From the NCBI RefSeq assembly GCF_020905375.1, contig NZ_JAJJBU010000004.1:1-64000 (forward strand): a stretch of 64,000 nucleotides of DNA, in the 5' to 3' direction. The notes under the pieces are model-generated. The model ran no database searches and was not told where the DNA came from. It was given only the letters and a program-made list of their open reading frames with translations. Made by a program: the position numbers and the translations under genes. The DNA is from Arthrobacter cryoconiti. Lineage in GTDB: Bacteria > Actinomycetota > Actinomycetes > Actinomycetales > Micrococcaceae. Positions 50,583 through 59,418 of the stretch are shown piece after piece; within the stretch, counting starts at the first letter, position 1, and each line of letters starts with the position of its first letter.

Positions 50583-51401
50583 ATGGATCCGGCAACACTT
50601 ATAGGCATCTTGCTCGCTTTTGGGGCGCTCACTGCCATGATCAACTTAGAGGGCTCGACGGTTGCCAGTGTCATACTGCTACCGCCCATGCTCCTGGTCT
50701 TCGTTGGTACGATCTCGGTCGGGGCGGCAGGCTCCACGCTCAAAGACGTTATACATTCCTTCAAGGCGCTGCCGAAGGCCTTCATGGCCAAGCCGACCGC
50801 ACCAACGGCGAGCATTGAGACTGTGGTTGCGCTAGCCGAAAAAGCCCGTCGGCAGGGCTTACTGTCCTTGGAAGAGGACGCGGCAAATACGAAGGATGAG
50901 TTCCTCCGTGATGCGCTGCAGAACATTGCCGACGGAACTGATGGCGATGAACTGCGCGAGATGCTCGATGATGCGATCGACACGAAAATGAAGTCGGACG
51001 GCATCGCCGCTAAATTCTTCCAGACCTTGGGAGGCTACGCACCCACCGTGGGGATTGTGGGAACCGTTGTCTCTTTGACCCATGTGTTGGAAAATCTTTC
51101 CACCCCGAGCACCTTGGGTCCCATGATCGCCAGCGCCTTCGTTGCGACTCTTTGGGGACTGCTCACAGCAAACTTCCTGTGGCTGCCCATCGGCTCAAAG
51201 TTGGCAAGGCTCTCCGAACTGGAAGTTGACCGGATGAATCTGGTCATGGAAGGCGTTCTCGCCGTCCAAGCTGGCTCACAGCCCACGCTGCTGCGCGAAC
51301 GCTTGATCGCCATGGTCCCGGCCCATCATCGCAAGTCGGGCAAAGCTGCAAAGTCATCGGGCCGAGACGGCAACGATGAAAAGCTAAAGTCAGTCGCATG
51401 A
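50583..51401 (+). CDS. motA: Flagellar stator MotA
   Basis: The 272-residue protein has four membrane helices and the MotA motifs AMINLEGSTVASVILL near the start, KSDGIAAKFFQTLGGYAPTVGIVGTVVSLTHVLENLSTPSTLG and MIASAFVATLWGLLTANFLWLPIGSKL. With MotB it forms the ion-driven stator. It overlaps motB by 4 bp. Confidence 0.95.
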   Translation: MDPATLIGILLAFGALTAMINLEGSTVASVILLPPMLLVFVGTISVGAAGSTLKDVIHSFKALPKAFMAKPTAPTASIETVVALAEKARRQGLLSLEEDAANTKDEFLRDALQNIADGTDGDELREMLDDAIDTKMKSDGIAAKFFQTLGGYAPTVGIVGTVVSLTHVLENLSTPSTLGPMIASAFVATLWGLLTANFLWLPIGSKLARLSELEVDRMNLVMEGVLAVQAGSQPTLLRERLIAMVPAHHRKSGKAAKSSGRDGNDEKLKSVA

Positions 51402-52219
51402 GTGCCTCCGGAGGCAAGGGGCGTAAGGGTAGGAAGCGTCGTGGTGGATCCGGAGATCACCACCCGGACGAGCGCTGGATGGCTTCCTACATGGACATGG
51501 TTACGGTGTTGATGTGCCTGTTCATCGTTTTGTATGCCATGTCCTCAGTAGATAGCGAGAAATTCAGCCAACTTAAGAACTCCTTGGCCACCGGTTTTGG
51601 GCAGGTCGACGTCGGTAAGATCGACACAGCTTCGGGAGTGGTGGTGCGCCCGGAGGATGTGGGCACCGAAGGAACATTCACCAACGACAAAATGGCCAAG
51701 GCGCTGGCGGAAGCTGACAAACTTGGTGCGCTGCGCGACTCGATGGCCGCAAGTCTCGCCGCTGCGGGGCTCTCTAACAATGTTGAATTTGTGATTGACC
51801 AGCGCGGGCTCACTGTGAAGCTCGTGGGTTCGCAAACCTTCTTCTTACCGGACAGCCCAGCTCTCTCCATGACCGCCGACAAGGTTTTGGCTGCCATCTC
51901 ACCCCAACTGGCGTCCGCCGGACTGGAAATATCCGTAGAAGGCCACGCAGCCAACGCCATTACCAGCTACCCCTCTGTTTGGGAGTTATCCGCAGACCGG
52001 GCGGTGGGGGTGCTGCGAAACTTGGTCGAGCGAGGAGGTATCCCCGGAACTTCGATCGGCGCCATGGGGTATGGCTCATCCCGACAGGTCAACGACGACT
52101 CCACGGAGGAGTTGCGTGAACTGAACCGAAGGGTGGATATAGTGGTGCTTTCCAATCAAGCTGAAGACGTCAGAGCGTTAATTCCTGAGGCGTTGAAAAG
52201 CAAAGGAAATATTCCCTAA
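51398..52219 (+). CDS. motB: Flagellar stator MotB
   Basis: The 273-residue protein has a basic N-terminus, one membrane helix (MASYMDMVTVLMCLFIVLYA, with the channel Asp at residue 33) and a C-terminal OmpA-like peptidoglycan-binding domain (ISVEGHAANAI, WELSADRAVGVLRNLVERGGIP, NRRVDIVVL). No Na+-type (PomB) feature is evident, so proton drive is likely but not proven. Confidence 0.95.
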   Translation: MSASGGKGRKGRKRRGGSGDHHPDERWMASYMDMVTVLMCLFIVLYAMSSVDSEKFSQLKNSLATGFGQVDVGKIDTASGVVVRPEDVGTEGTFTNDKMAKALAEADKLGALRDSMAASLAAAGLSNNVEFVIDQRGLTVKLVGSQTFFLPDSPALSMTADKVLAAISPQLASAGLEISVEGHAANAITSYPSVWELSADRAVGVLRNLVERGGIPGTSIGAMGYGSSRQVNDDSTEELRELNRRVDIVVLSNQAEDVRALIPEALKSKGNIP

Positions 52220-52243
52220 CGGGATCCCGGCCGCTGCCGATAG
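52215..52243 (+). promoter_or_regulatory. Sigma-28-like promoter before fliM
   Basis: CCTAACG (partly over the motB stop), 14 bp, GCCGATAG. The -10 ends 8 nt before the fliM GTG, so transcription would begin within a few bases of the start codon. Confidence 0.7.
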
Positions 52244-52251
52244 TCCCAGAT

Positions 52252-53160
52252 GTGCCAGCTCCAACATTGAATCCCCCCCTGCCTGGAGTAGGGCGCGAAC
52301 GCGCTGTGGAGCTCTATGATTTCAGCCGCCCGGCGACACTTCCCCGAGAGCATGCACGTCGGCTTGAAGTGGTATTTGAAACCTTCGCCCGGCAATGGGC
52401 CACACAACTCTCAACGCGTGTCACAGCGCCAGCCAATGTCACTGCCGGCCCCATTGCGTTGATGGGCTATGGCGATTATGCCGGCTCGTTGCCCGAAGAT
52501 ACCACCATGGCTTTAGTACGTCTCGATGCCCAAGAGGCCATGGGCGTCGTACAGTTCCCCGCCGAAGCGGCACTGTCCTGGGTGGGGCGGATGCTGGGGG
52601 GAACTGACTCCACCGTTCCAAGCTTTCGGAAACTAACGGACCTTGAACAGTCGCTCATCCGGCGCCTGACCGAAGAAGCCCTTGAGCATCTGGCCTATTC
52701 GTTTGGCTCGCTACTCGTTGGTGGCCTGCACGCTGGGGGTATGCACTTCAATTCCCGTGTGGCCCAAGCCGGGACGCCCGGAACCCTGATGTTGGTAGCT
52801 TCTTTCGTGATACTCACGGCCGGAAACTCCTGGGCTGCCACGGTTGCGCTGCCGGCCCAAGCGGTTCTTGCCCAGCTCGACGGCGGCCATACGGTGGTTG
52901 ACGGCCCGCGGGCCGAGCGCTTGTTGCGCGGGCAGGTGGCCCAGGCGCCCGTAGACGTGGCTATGGAAATGACGGGGACCTCCGTGAGAGCAAGCACAGT
53001 TCTTGATCTTGCCGTCGGGGACGTGTTGGCGTTGCCCCATCCGGTGGGACGGCCCTTCAATCTCACGCTTGAGGGTAAGACCGTGGCCCGAGCAGTGGGG
53101 GTAACCCATGGTTCGCGGCAGGGCGGACAAATTGTAAGTATTGAGGAGAACACAGCGTGA
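52252..53160 (+). CDS. fliM: Motor switch protein FliM
   Basis: The 302-residue protein has the FliM core: ELYDFSRPATLPREHARRLEVVFETFARQWATQLSTRV, ALSWVGRMLGGTDSTVPSFRKLTDLEQSLIRRLTEEAL and a C-terminal SpoA domain (VDVAMEMTGTSVRASTVLDLAVGDVLALPHP). The N-terminus lacks the EIDALL-type CheY-binding helix found in most FliM. The GTG at 52252 is the best start; there is no Shine-Dalgarno and a CTG at 52234 is less likely. fliN overlaps it by 4 bp. Confidence 0.93.
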   Translation: MPAPTLNPPLPGVGRERAVELYDFSRPATLPREHARRLEVVFETFARQWATQLSTRVTAPANVTAGPIALMGYGDYAGSLPEDTTMALVRLDAQEAMGVVQFPAEAALSWVGRMLGGTDSTVPSFRKLTDLEQSLIRRLTEEALEHLAYSFGSLLVGGLHAGGMHFNSRVAQAGTPGTLMLVASFVILTAGNSWAATVALPAQAVLAQLDGGHTVVDGPRAERLLRGQVAQAPVDVAMEMTGTSVRASTVLDLAVGDVLALPHPVGRPFNLTLEGKTVARAVGVTHGSRQGGQIVSIEENTA

Positions 53161-53867
53161 AAACCACCACTGTACTAGAGGGCGCAGCCGTCGATGCCCT
53201 GATCGCGTTGCTGCCCGCCGCCGTCGAACTTGAATCAACGCTGTGGCCGGTAGCGGAAGGTGAAATGGAGCTGGCGGGGATGACTACCCTAGCCGTTGAC
53301 TATCTAGGCGCCATCTCCGCCGAACTCTCCATTGCTCTGCCGTCCACAACGGCGGATGCAATTCGTGAGGCTGGCGGTTCCTCGGCCGTGTTCGTTGGAG
53401 ATGTTCTGCGCCCAGCCCTGGAAGCCGCAGCCCAAACGCTGGGCTCGGGAGTTATGGGCGAAGTCGTTGACACCAACACTTTGACTATTTTTACCGATGC
53501 AGGCGCGGCCGTTTACCGGATAAGTGAGCCGGGAAGCAACACGCCGTTTGCCTGGTTTGCCGTACAGGTCAAAGACTCGGCTCAACCTTCCTCGCGTGCC
53601 ATGTCTGACGTAAGTGCTCGGAAATTGGGCCGCATCCACGATGTTGAGATGGCGTTGTCGGTAGTGATCGGACGCACCCGGATGACCGTCGCTAATCTGC
53701 TGGCTCTAGAACCAGGAGATGTAGTGGACCTAGACCGTTCGGCCGGGGCCGCCGCTGACATTCTCCTCAACGGACGGCTGATCGCTCACGGCGAAGTAGT
53801 GGTAGTGGATCAGGAATACGCCGTGCGCGTCACGAAGATCCTCGATGCCGCGGAGGCGGTCGGGTAG
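53157..53867 (+). CDS. fliN: Motor switch protein FliN with long N-terminus
   Basis: The C-terminal 80 residues are a SpoA/FliN domain (IHDVEMALSVVIGRTRMTVANLLALEPGDVVDLDRSAGAAADILLNGRLIAHGEVVVVDQEYAVRVTKI). The preceding 150 residues form a separate domain like the N-terminal part of FliY, although no clear CheC-type motif was seen. It completes the switch with FliG and FliM. Confidence 0.9.
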   Translation: MKTTTVLEGAAVDALIALLPAAVELESTLWPVAEGEMELAGMTTLAVDYLGAISAELSIALPSTTADAIREAGGSSAVFVGDVLRPALEAAAQTLGSGVMGEVVDTNTLTIFTDAGAAVYRISEPGSNTPFAWFAVQVKDSAQPSSRAMSDVSARKLGRIHDVEMALSVVIGRTRMTVANLLALEPGDVVDLDRSAGAAADILLNGRLIAHGEVVVVDQEYAVRVTKILDAAEAVG

Positions 53868-54305
53868 GTGGATACGTTCCTGCTTGTTCTGCGGGTGGGA
53901 CTTTCCCTGGCTGTTGTTGTGGTCCTGCTCTTGCTGGCCCAGAAACGGTGGGCCAAGGGAGGCCGTGCCGTGCCCGGGAGCGATCTCGAAGTTCTTAGCC
54001 GCCGCAGCGTCGGCCAAAAAGCCCACGTGGTCATGGTGGATGCCAATGGCCAGCGCTTCCTGTTGGGCGTCACCGAACATTCGATCAACGTGTTGCACAG
54101 CGCACCCGCACCCGTCCCCGAACCGGTCTTCGAAGAGTCTTTAGACGCTGCAAAGCTTCCGGAGCAGGAACCGAACGAGGGCGCCCCTAGGCGACTACGA
54201 GCACGTCATCAGAACCCTGGTCAGGGCGCACTTGCCGGTTCGATTCTTTCTCTTAAAACATGGCAGCAGGCGGGTAGCGCTGTGCGCAAGGGCTTGAATC
54301 TGTGA
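53868..54305 (+). CDS. fliO: FliO-like export-gate assembly protein
   Basis: The 145-residue protein has one membrane helix (LLVLRVGLSLAVVVVLLLLAQ) and a short cytoplasmic domain with FliO features (LEVLSRRSVGQKAHVVMVDANGQRFLLGVTEHSINVL). The GTG directly follows the fliN stop. It helps assemble FliP. Confidence 0.85.
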   Translation: MDTFLLVLRVGLSLAVVVVLLLLAQKRWAKGGRAVPGSDLEVLSRRSVGQKAHVVMVDANGQRFLLGVTEHSINVLHSAPAPVPEPVFEESLDAAKLPEQEPNEGAPRRLRARHQNPGQGALAGSILSLKTWQQAGSAVRKGLNL

Positions 54306-55165
54306 GCGGCGAGACCAGTTCTTTTTTGCTGCGTCGCTGGGGCCGGACGGCCATGATGCTCGCGCTGCTCCTTGCCACCATCGTGGCGTTGCAAATTCTC
54401 TTTTCCTCCACCGCGCATGCAGTCTCAGTGATGGCCCCCGGTGACCCTGTAGCGCCGACCCCACCCACCCCGCCGTCGAGCCCCTCCGGCCCAGGCGGGG
54501 TCAACATCACGCTCAACGGTCCCAACGGGGAGCCCAGCTCAGCAATTGTGGCGTTGCTGGGAGTAACTCTGCTCTCCGTGGCACCAGCCTTGATGTTGAT
54601 GATGACCTCTTTTACCAAGATCTTTGTCGTCTTGGCAATGACTCGCAATGCTTTGGGCCTGCAGTCAATCCCGCCTAATCAAGTGGTGGCCGGTCTGGCC
54701 TTGTTCCTGTCACTGTTCATCATGTGGCCAACCTTGATGGACATTAATAGTGCAGCTCTCCAGCCCTATCTCAACGGGACCATGGATATAGGGACGGCCT
54801 TTGATGCCGCGTCCGGACCATTGCGGCACTTTATGTTGCCGCTCACCCGTGAGGAAGATATCGCGCTGATGACGCGTTCGGCGGGTCAGGAGAATCCTGC
54901 CACGCCTGAATCCGTCCCTATGCCGACGCTGATTCCCGCGTTCATGATCTCCGAGCTACGCAGTGCCTTCATCATTGGTTTTGTTATCTTCATCCCCTTT
55001 TTGATCATTGACATTGTGGTGGCCTCAGCGCTGATGTCCATGGGTATGATGATGCTTCCCCCGGTGATGATCTCCCTCCCTTTCAAGATCTTGCTCTTCG
55101 TTTTGGTAGATGGCTGGGGATTGATTATCACAGCGCTGGTGCGAAGTTATGGGGCCGGGCCATGA
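54302..55165 (+). CDS. fliP: Flagellar export gate FliP
   Basis: The 287-residue protein has a signal-like first helix, then SVAPALMLMMTSFTKIFVVLAMTRNALGLQSIPPNQVVAGLALFLSLF and a C-terminal IPAFMISELRSAFIIGFVIFIPFLIIDIVVASALMSMGMMMLPPVMISLPFKILLFVLVDGW, the family signature. It forms the core of the export channel. Confidence 0.96.
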   Translation: MSGETSSFLLRRWGRTAMMLALLLATIVALQILFSSTAHAVSVMAPGDPVAPTPPTPPSSPSGPGGVNITLNGPNGEPSSAIVALLGVTLLSVAPALMLMMTSFTKIFVVLAMTRNALGLQSIPPNQVVAGLALFLSLFIMWPTLMDINSAALQPYLNGTMDIGTAFDAASGPLRHFMLPLTREEDIALMTRSAGQENPATPESVPMPTLIPAFMISELRSAFIIGFVIFIPFLIIDIVVASALMSMGMMMLPPVMISLPFKILLFVLVDGWGLIITALVRSYGAGP

Positions 55166-55434
55166 ACACCTCCGAAGTTCTCAACATCGCCGTCCAAGGA
55201 CTCTGGGTGGCAGCTAAGCTGTGTGCCCCGATCCTGTTGACAGCACTAGTCGTGGGCCTTGCCGTGTCATTGTTGCAGTCCATCACCCAGGTGCAGGAGG
55301 CTACGCTTTCCTTCGTGCCCAAGGCGGTGGGTGTGGCTTTAGCGCTTGTGATCTCCGGGCATTGGATGATCACTGAGATTGTCACGTTCACCCATGAGCT
55401 CTTTGACAAGATCCCCATGCTGCTGAGGGGTTGA
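55162..55434 (+). CDS. fliQ: Flagellar export gate FliQ
   Basis: The 90-residue protein has two hydrophobic helices and the family motifs PILLTALVVGLAVSLLQSITQVQEATLSFVPKAV. It joins FliP and FliR in the export channel. Confidence 0.94.
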   Translation: MNTSEVLNIAVQGLWVAAKLCAPILLTALVVGLAVSLLQSITQVQEATLSFVPKAVGVALALVISGHWMITEIVTFTHELFDKIPMLLRG

Positions 55435-55437
55435 GCG

Positions 55438-56205
55438 GTGAACATCACCCTTGACTTTGCGTGGTTGGAAGTGGCTATGCTCGCTGCGGTGCGCATCACC
55501 GCGTTCATTGTCATCGCTCCGCCGTTTTCCTACAACGCTATTCCGTTGCGCATCAAGGGGATGCTGGCATTGGGGCTGGCCTTGGCGATGTCAGCGAAAC
55601 TGCCTGTTCCCGGGGCCGTGAGCAGTACCGGGACGTTCATGCTCTCCCTGATTCTAGAAGTTGTGACGGGAGCGGCACTGGGCTTTCTGGTGTACCTGGT
55701 GTTTGCCGCCGTACAAACAGCTGGTTCGATGATTGATACTTTTGGTGGTTTTGCCCTAGCCCAGGCCTACGATCCGCAGTCAATGGTTAACGGCGCCCAG
55801 TTCACCCGACTGTTCCAAATGACAGCGTTGGCACTGCTATTCGCCTCAGACGGTTACCAACTGATCATTGGTGGACTGGCCCGATCCTTTGACGCCATCC
55901 CCGTGGGAACAGGCTTGGACCTGTCCCAGCCAGCTCATCTGATGGCCACCACCACCAGCGGGATGTTCTTAGCCGCAGTGCAGATAGCCGGGCCGCTGCT
56001 GGTGGTTCTTTTTCTGGCAGATACCGGTTTGGGTCTGTTGACTCGCGTGGCTCCGGCACTAAACGCCTTTGCGCTGGGCTTTCCTTTGAAGATTATGCTC
56101 AGTCTTGCATTGGGCGGATTGCTCGTCATGGGGCTTGGACACATTGTTCCGGCCATGGTGGAGACAGTGCTGGGCGCTTTGGGAAAGGCCGGCGTCGGTG
56201 GCTGA
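55438..56205 (+). CDS. fliR: Flagellar export gate FliR
   Basis: The 255-residue integral membrane protein has the FliR pattern: MLAAVRITAFIVIAPPF near the start, MIDTFGGFALAQAYDP and a C-terminal APALNAFALGFPLKIMLSLAL. The GTG start lies 3 bp after fliQ. Confidence 0.93.
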   Translation: MNITLDFAWLEVAMLAAVRITAFIVIAPPFSYNAIPLRIKGMLALGLALAMSAKLPVPGAVSSTGTFMLSLILEVVTGAALGFLVYLVFAAVQTAGSMIDTFGGFALAQAYDPQSMVNGAQFTRLFQMTALALLFASDGYQLIIGGLARSFDAIPVGTGLDLSQPAHLMATTTSGMFLAAVQIAGPLLVVLFLADTGLGLLTRVAPALNAFALGFPLKIMLSLALGGLLVMGLGHIVPAMVETVLGALGKAGVGG

Positions 56206-57379
56206 ATCAGGAGAAAAGACCGAAAAGGCCACCGAGCGGCGGATGAAGGATGTTCGGGAAAAGGGAAAGCTTTCCCGCTCCCAGGATCTAACCGCGTGGG
56301 TAGGCGTAGGTACGGCTGTCATCATGCTGCCCGGTGTGATCGAGCGAGCATCCAATGCATTGGCCGAACAGATGTTCACAGCAGCCACGATGACCGAACA
56401 TCCCGATTCACAGCTGGCCCTGAAGGCTCTGGAATCGGCACTTGGCACGGTGGCGGGAATTTTGGGCCCGCTGCTCTTCGCGGTCGTGGTCGCGGTGACG
56501 GCTGCGGCGGCGATCCAAGGCGGCATTCACTTCAAGAAATTCAAGCCAAAGTTTGAACAATTCAACCCGCTTCCCGGACTCAAAAACGTGGTGGGCGCCC
56601 AAGCAATGTGGAACGGCGTCAAGGCACTGCTGAAAACTGCCGTGGTGGGGCTGGTGCTCTACGTCGTCATTGTGGGGATGGTTCCAACCCTCATGACAAC
56701 CGGCGGGTTGCAGATTTCTGAACTCCTTTCCGCCACGTCTGCGGGGGTGGCCCAGTTGGTGCAGTTTGCCGTGGCCGCCGGAATGCTGCTGGCCCTGGCG
56801 GACGTTTTCGTCGTTGCCCGGCGTAACCGCAAGAAGACTCGAATGACTAAGAAAGAAGTCAAGGATGAAAACAAGTCCAGCGACGGCGACCCCATGATTA
56901 AGTCTGCTCGACGCCAGCGCCAGCTGGCCATGGCCCGCAACCGCATGATGAGCGCGGTGGCAACGGCCGACGTCGTACTCGTCAACCCTGTTCATGTTGC
57001 CGTGGCGCTGAAGTACGAGCCCGGAAAATCCGCGCCCAGGGTTGTGGCCAAGGGCGCGGACCGTGTGGCCGCCAGGATTCGTGTTGAGGCCGAAGCGAAG
57101 AAGGTTCCCATGGTCAAGGACATACCGCTGGCACGGGCGCTGCATGGATCCTGCGAGATCGGCGCGGAAATCCCGGTGGATTTGTATAACCAAGTGGCCG
57201 CTGTCCTGGCCTTCGTCATCGCGTTGAAGAAGCGTGGGCAGGCCGCTGGAATGCACCAAATCTTAGCGGCGGGATCCGCCATTCCGGCCTCTGTCGTTTC
57301 CTATTCGGAGAGTCCGCCGGGGAACTCGACCCCCGCACCTTCGGCACCCGTCTCCCTGAGCAAAGGACTCCTCGCGTGA
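56198..57379 (+). CDS. flhB: Flagellar export switch FlhB
   Basis: The 393-residue protein begins VAESGEKTEKATERRMKDVREKGKLSRSQDL, the FlhB start, with four membrane helices and a cytoplasmic domain. The autocleavage site is NPVHVA (Asn-Pro-Val-His; NPTH in most homologues), followed by LKYEPGKSAPRVVAKGAD and PLARALHGSCEIGAEIPVDLYNQVAAVLAFV. It switches export from hook to filament. The GTG at 56198 overlaps the fliR stop. Confidence 0.95.
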   Translation: MAESGEKTEKATERRMKDVREKGKLSRSQDLTAWVGVGTAVIMLPGVIERASNALAEQMFTAATMTEHPDSQLALKALESALGTVAGILGPLLFAVVVAVTAAAAIQGGIHFKKFKPKFEQFNPLPGLKNVVGAQAMWNGVKALLKTAVVGLVLYVVIVGMVPTLMTTGGLQISELLSATSAGVAQLVQFAVAAGMLLALADVFVVARRNRKKTRMTKKEVKDENKSSDGDPMIKSARRQRQLAMARNRMMSAVATADVVLVNPVHVAVALKYEPGKSAPRVVAKGADRVAARIRVEAEAKKVPMVKDIPLARALHGSCEIGAEIPVDLYNQVAAVLAFVIALKKRGQAAGMHQILAAGSAIPASVVSYSESPPGNSTPAPSAPVSLSKGLLA

Positions 57380-59418
57380 ATCGCAACTTCTCCAAGCTAG
57401 CCATCCCCATGGGTGTAGTGGGAATCGTGCTGCTCCTGGTGGTCCCCATCCCGCCGCTGCTCCTGGATATTTTGATTATCATCAACATCGTCCTGGCCCT
57501 GCTGGTGCTGATGAACAGCATGTTTGTACAGAAACCACTGGATTTTTCCGTCTTCCCATCATTGCTGCTGGTGGCGACGCTGTTTCGTCTGGGCCTGAAT
57601 GTGGCCTCAACGCGCCTGGTTTTGGGTCAGGCGCACGCAGGGCAGGTGATTCAGGCGTTTGGGCAGGTCACTGTGGGCGGAAACCTGATCATCGGTGCCG
57701 TGATCTTTTTGATCCTTGTTGTCATCCAGTTCGTGGTGGTCACCAAGGGTGCCGAACGCGTTGCGGAGGTTGGGGCCCGCTTCACCTTGGATGCCATGCC
57801 GGGAAAGCAGATGGCGATCGACGCGGATTTGAACGCCGGGCTAATTTCCGATGTTGAGGCAAAGGAACGCCGCGCTGAAGTGTCCGCGGAAGCGGACTTC
57901 TACGGGGCAATGGACGGGGCCTCGAAGTTCGTCAAGGGTGATGCGATTGTGGGCATCATCATTATCATCATCAACCTGGTTGGCGGAATTGCCATCGGCA
58001 TGCTCCAGCGGGGCATGGACATTAGCGACGCCGTCAACACTTACTCATTGTTGTCAGTCGGTGACGGCTTAGTGTCCCAGATCCCGGCCCTGCTGATGGC
58101 TGTGGCTACCGGGATGATCGTCACACGCTCAAATGCTTCCTCCGATATGGGTACGACGGCGGCCGTGCAGCTCACGCAGTCACGCTCGGCCCTGATGGTG
58201 GCAGGGGTTGCGGCCATCATCATGGCCATCATTCCAGGTATGCCGGTGTTTCTTTTCCTCGCTGTGGGAGCGGTGCTGCTGTTCATGGGCCAACGGGTCA
58301 AGGCGGCTGAAACTGCGGCAGCATTGGCGGCACGCAGCGCAGCGGAACTTCCTCCACAGGAGGAAACCACCGAGGACATCATGGAGAAGATGCGGGTTCA
58401 AGCGCTGGAAATTCAGCTCTCAACGGATCTTGTGGATTTGGTCTCTGGTTCCGCCGATGATCTTCTGGCCCGCATCAAAGCGCTGCGACACAAGGTCGCC
58501 ATGGAGTTGGGCATGGTGGTGCCGCCGGTGCGCACCCGTGACCACGTGGAACTTCCGCCGGCCACCTACGTCATCAGGATTGCCGGTGTCGAGGCTGGGC
58601 GTGGCACTGCCCCTGCCGGGAGGGTGCTGGCGTTGGGTGAAAACCTAGCCGCGCTCCCCGGCACTCCTACCGTGGAACCTGTGTTTGGGCTCAATGGCAA
58701 GTGGATTCCGGCGGAGATGCGCCACACTGCGGAGATGCAAGGAGCCACTGTCATTGATCGTGTCTCCGTACTCATCACTCATCTTTCAGCGATTGTGAAG
58801 ACCCACGCCGGAAGACTACTCAGCCGCGAAGACGTCCGTGTACTCACGGAAGGCGTGAAGGAGATTTCACCTTCGATAGTTGAGGAGCTGGTTCCCGGGT
58901 TGCTGTCTTTGGGCGAGGTCCAACGTGTTCTGCAGGGGTTGTTAGCCGAGCAAGTGCCCATCAATGATCTCCCTCGAATCTATGAGGCGCTGTCGCTCCA
59001 AGCGAAGAAGGGGACCGAAGCTGAGGGGTTGATCGAGGCAGCACGGAACGCTTTGGGCCCGGTGATCGCTGACAAATATCTTGAGGGTGCCTGTTTGGCT
59101 GTGCTCATGATTGATCCCTCTCTGGAACAGTCTTTGCTGGAGGGCCTGCGCCCCTCGGAGCTGGGGACCCAGATTGTGGTTGACCCGTCCCGGCTTGAAG
59201 CTTTTCTCGTGTCCGTGACAGAAACGTTCACGAGCGCAGAGTCTGCCGGGAGTAGTCCAGTCCTGGTCTGCGCTCCGGCCCTGCGCCCTGCCGTGCAGCG
59301 GTTGGTTTCGGGACGAGTAAACGCCCTCCCGGTGCTTTCTTACACCGAGGCTACGGCTGGCAACCCGAACATTGAAACTGTAGGGGTGGTGCGTAGTGTC
59401 CAGTCGATTTCAGCTTAG
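57376..59418 (+). CDS. flhA: Flagellar export gate FlhA
   Basis: The 680-residue protein has about eight N-terminal membrane helices with family motifs LDFSVFPSLLLVATLFRLGLNVASTRLVL and TLDAMPGKQMAIDADLNAGLI, and a cytoplasmic half (AEVLKE-type motif SREDVRVLTEGVKEISPSIVEELVPGLLSLGEVQRVLQGLLAE). It docks substrates for export. Confidence 0.96.
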   Translation: MNRNFSKLAIPMGVVGIVLLLVVPIPPLLLDILIIINIVLALLVLMNSMFVQKPLDFSVFPSLLLVATLFRLGLNVASTRLVLGQAHAGQVIQAFGQVTVGGNLIIGAVIFLILVVIQFVVVTKGAERVAEVGARFTLDAMPGKQMAIDADLNAGLISDVEAKERRAEVSAEADFYGAMDGASKFVKGDAIVGIIIIIINLVGGIAIGMLQRGMDISDAVNTYSLLSVGDGLVSQIPALLMAVATGMIVTRSNASSDMGTTAAVQLTQSRSALMVAGVAAIIMAIIPGMPVFLFLAVGAVLLFMGQRVKAAETAAALAARSAAELPPQEETTEDIMEKMRVQALEIQLSTDLVDLVSGSADDLLARIKALRHKVAMELGMVVPPVRTRDHVELPPATYVIRIAGVEAGRGTAPAGRVLALGENLAALPGTPTVEPVFGLNGKWIPAEMRHTAEMQGATVIDRVSVLITHLSAIVKTHAGRLLSREDVRVLTEGVKEISPSIVEELVPGLLSLGEVQRVLQGLLAEQVPINDLPRIYEALSLQAKKGTEAEGLIEAARNALGPVIADKYLEGACLAVLMIDPSLEQSLLEGLRPSELGTQIVVDPSRLEAFLVSVTETFTSAESAGSSPVLVCAPALRPAVQRLVSGRVNALPVLSYTEATAGNPNIETVGVVRSVQSISA

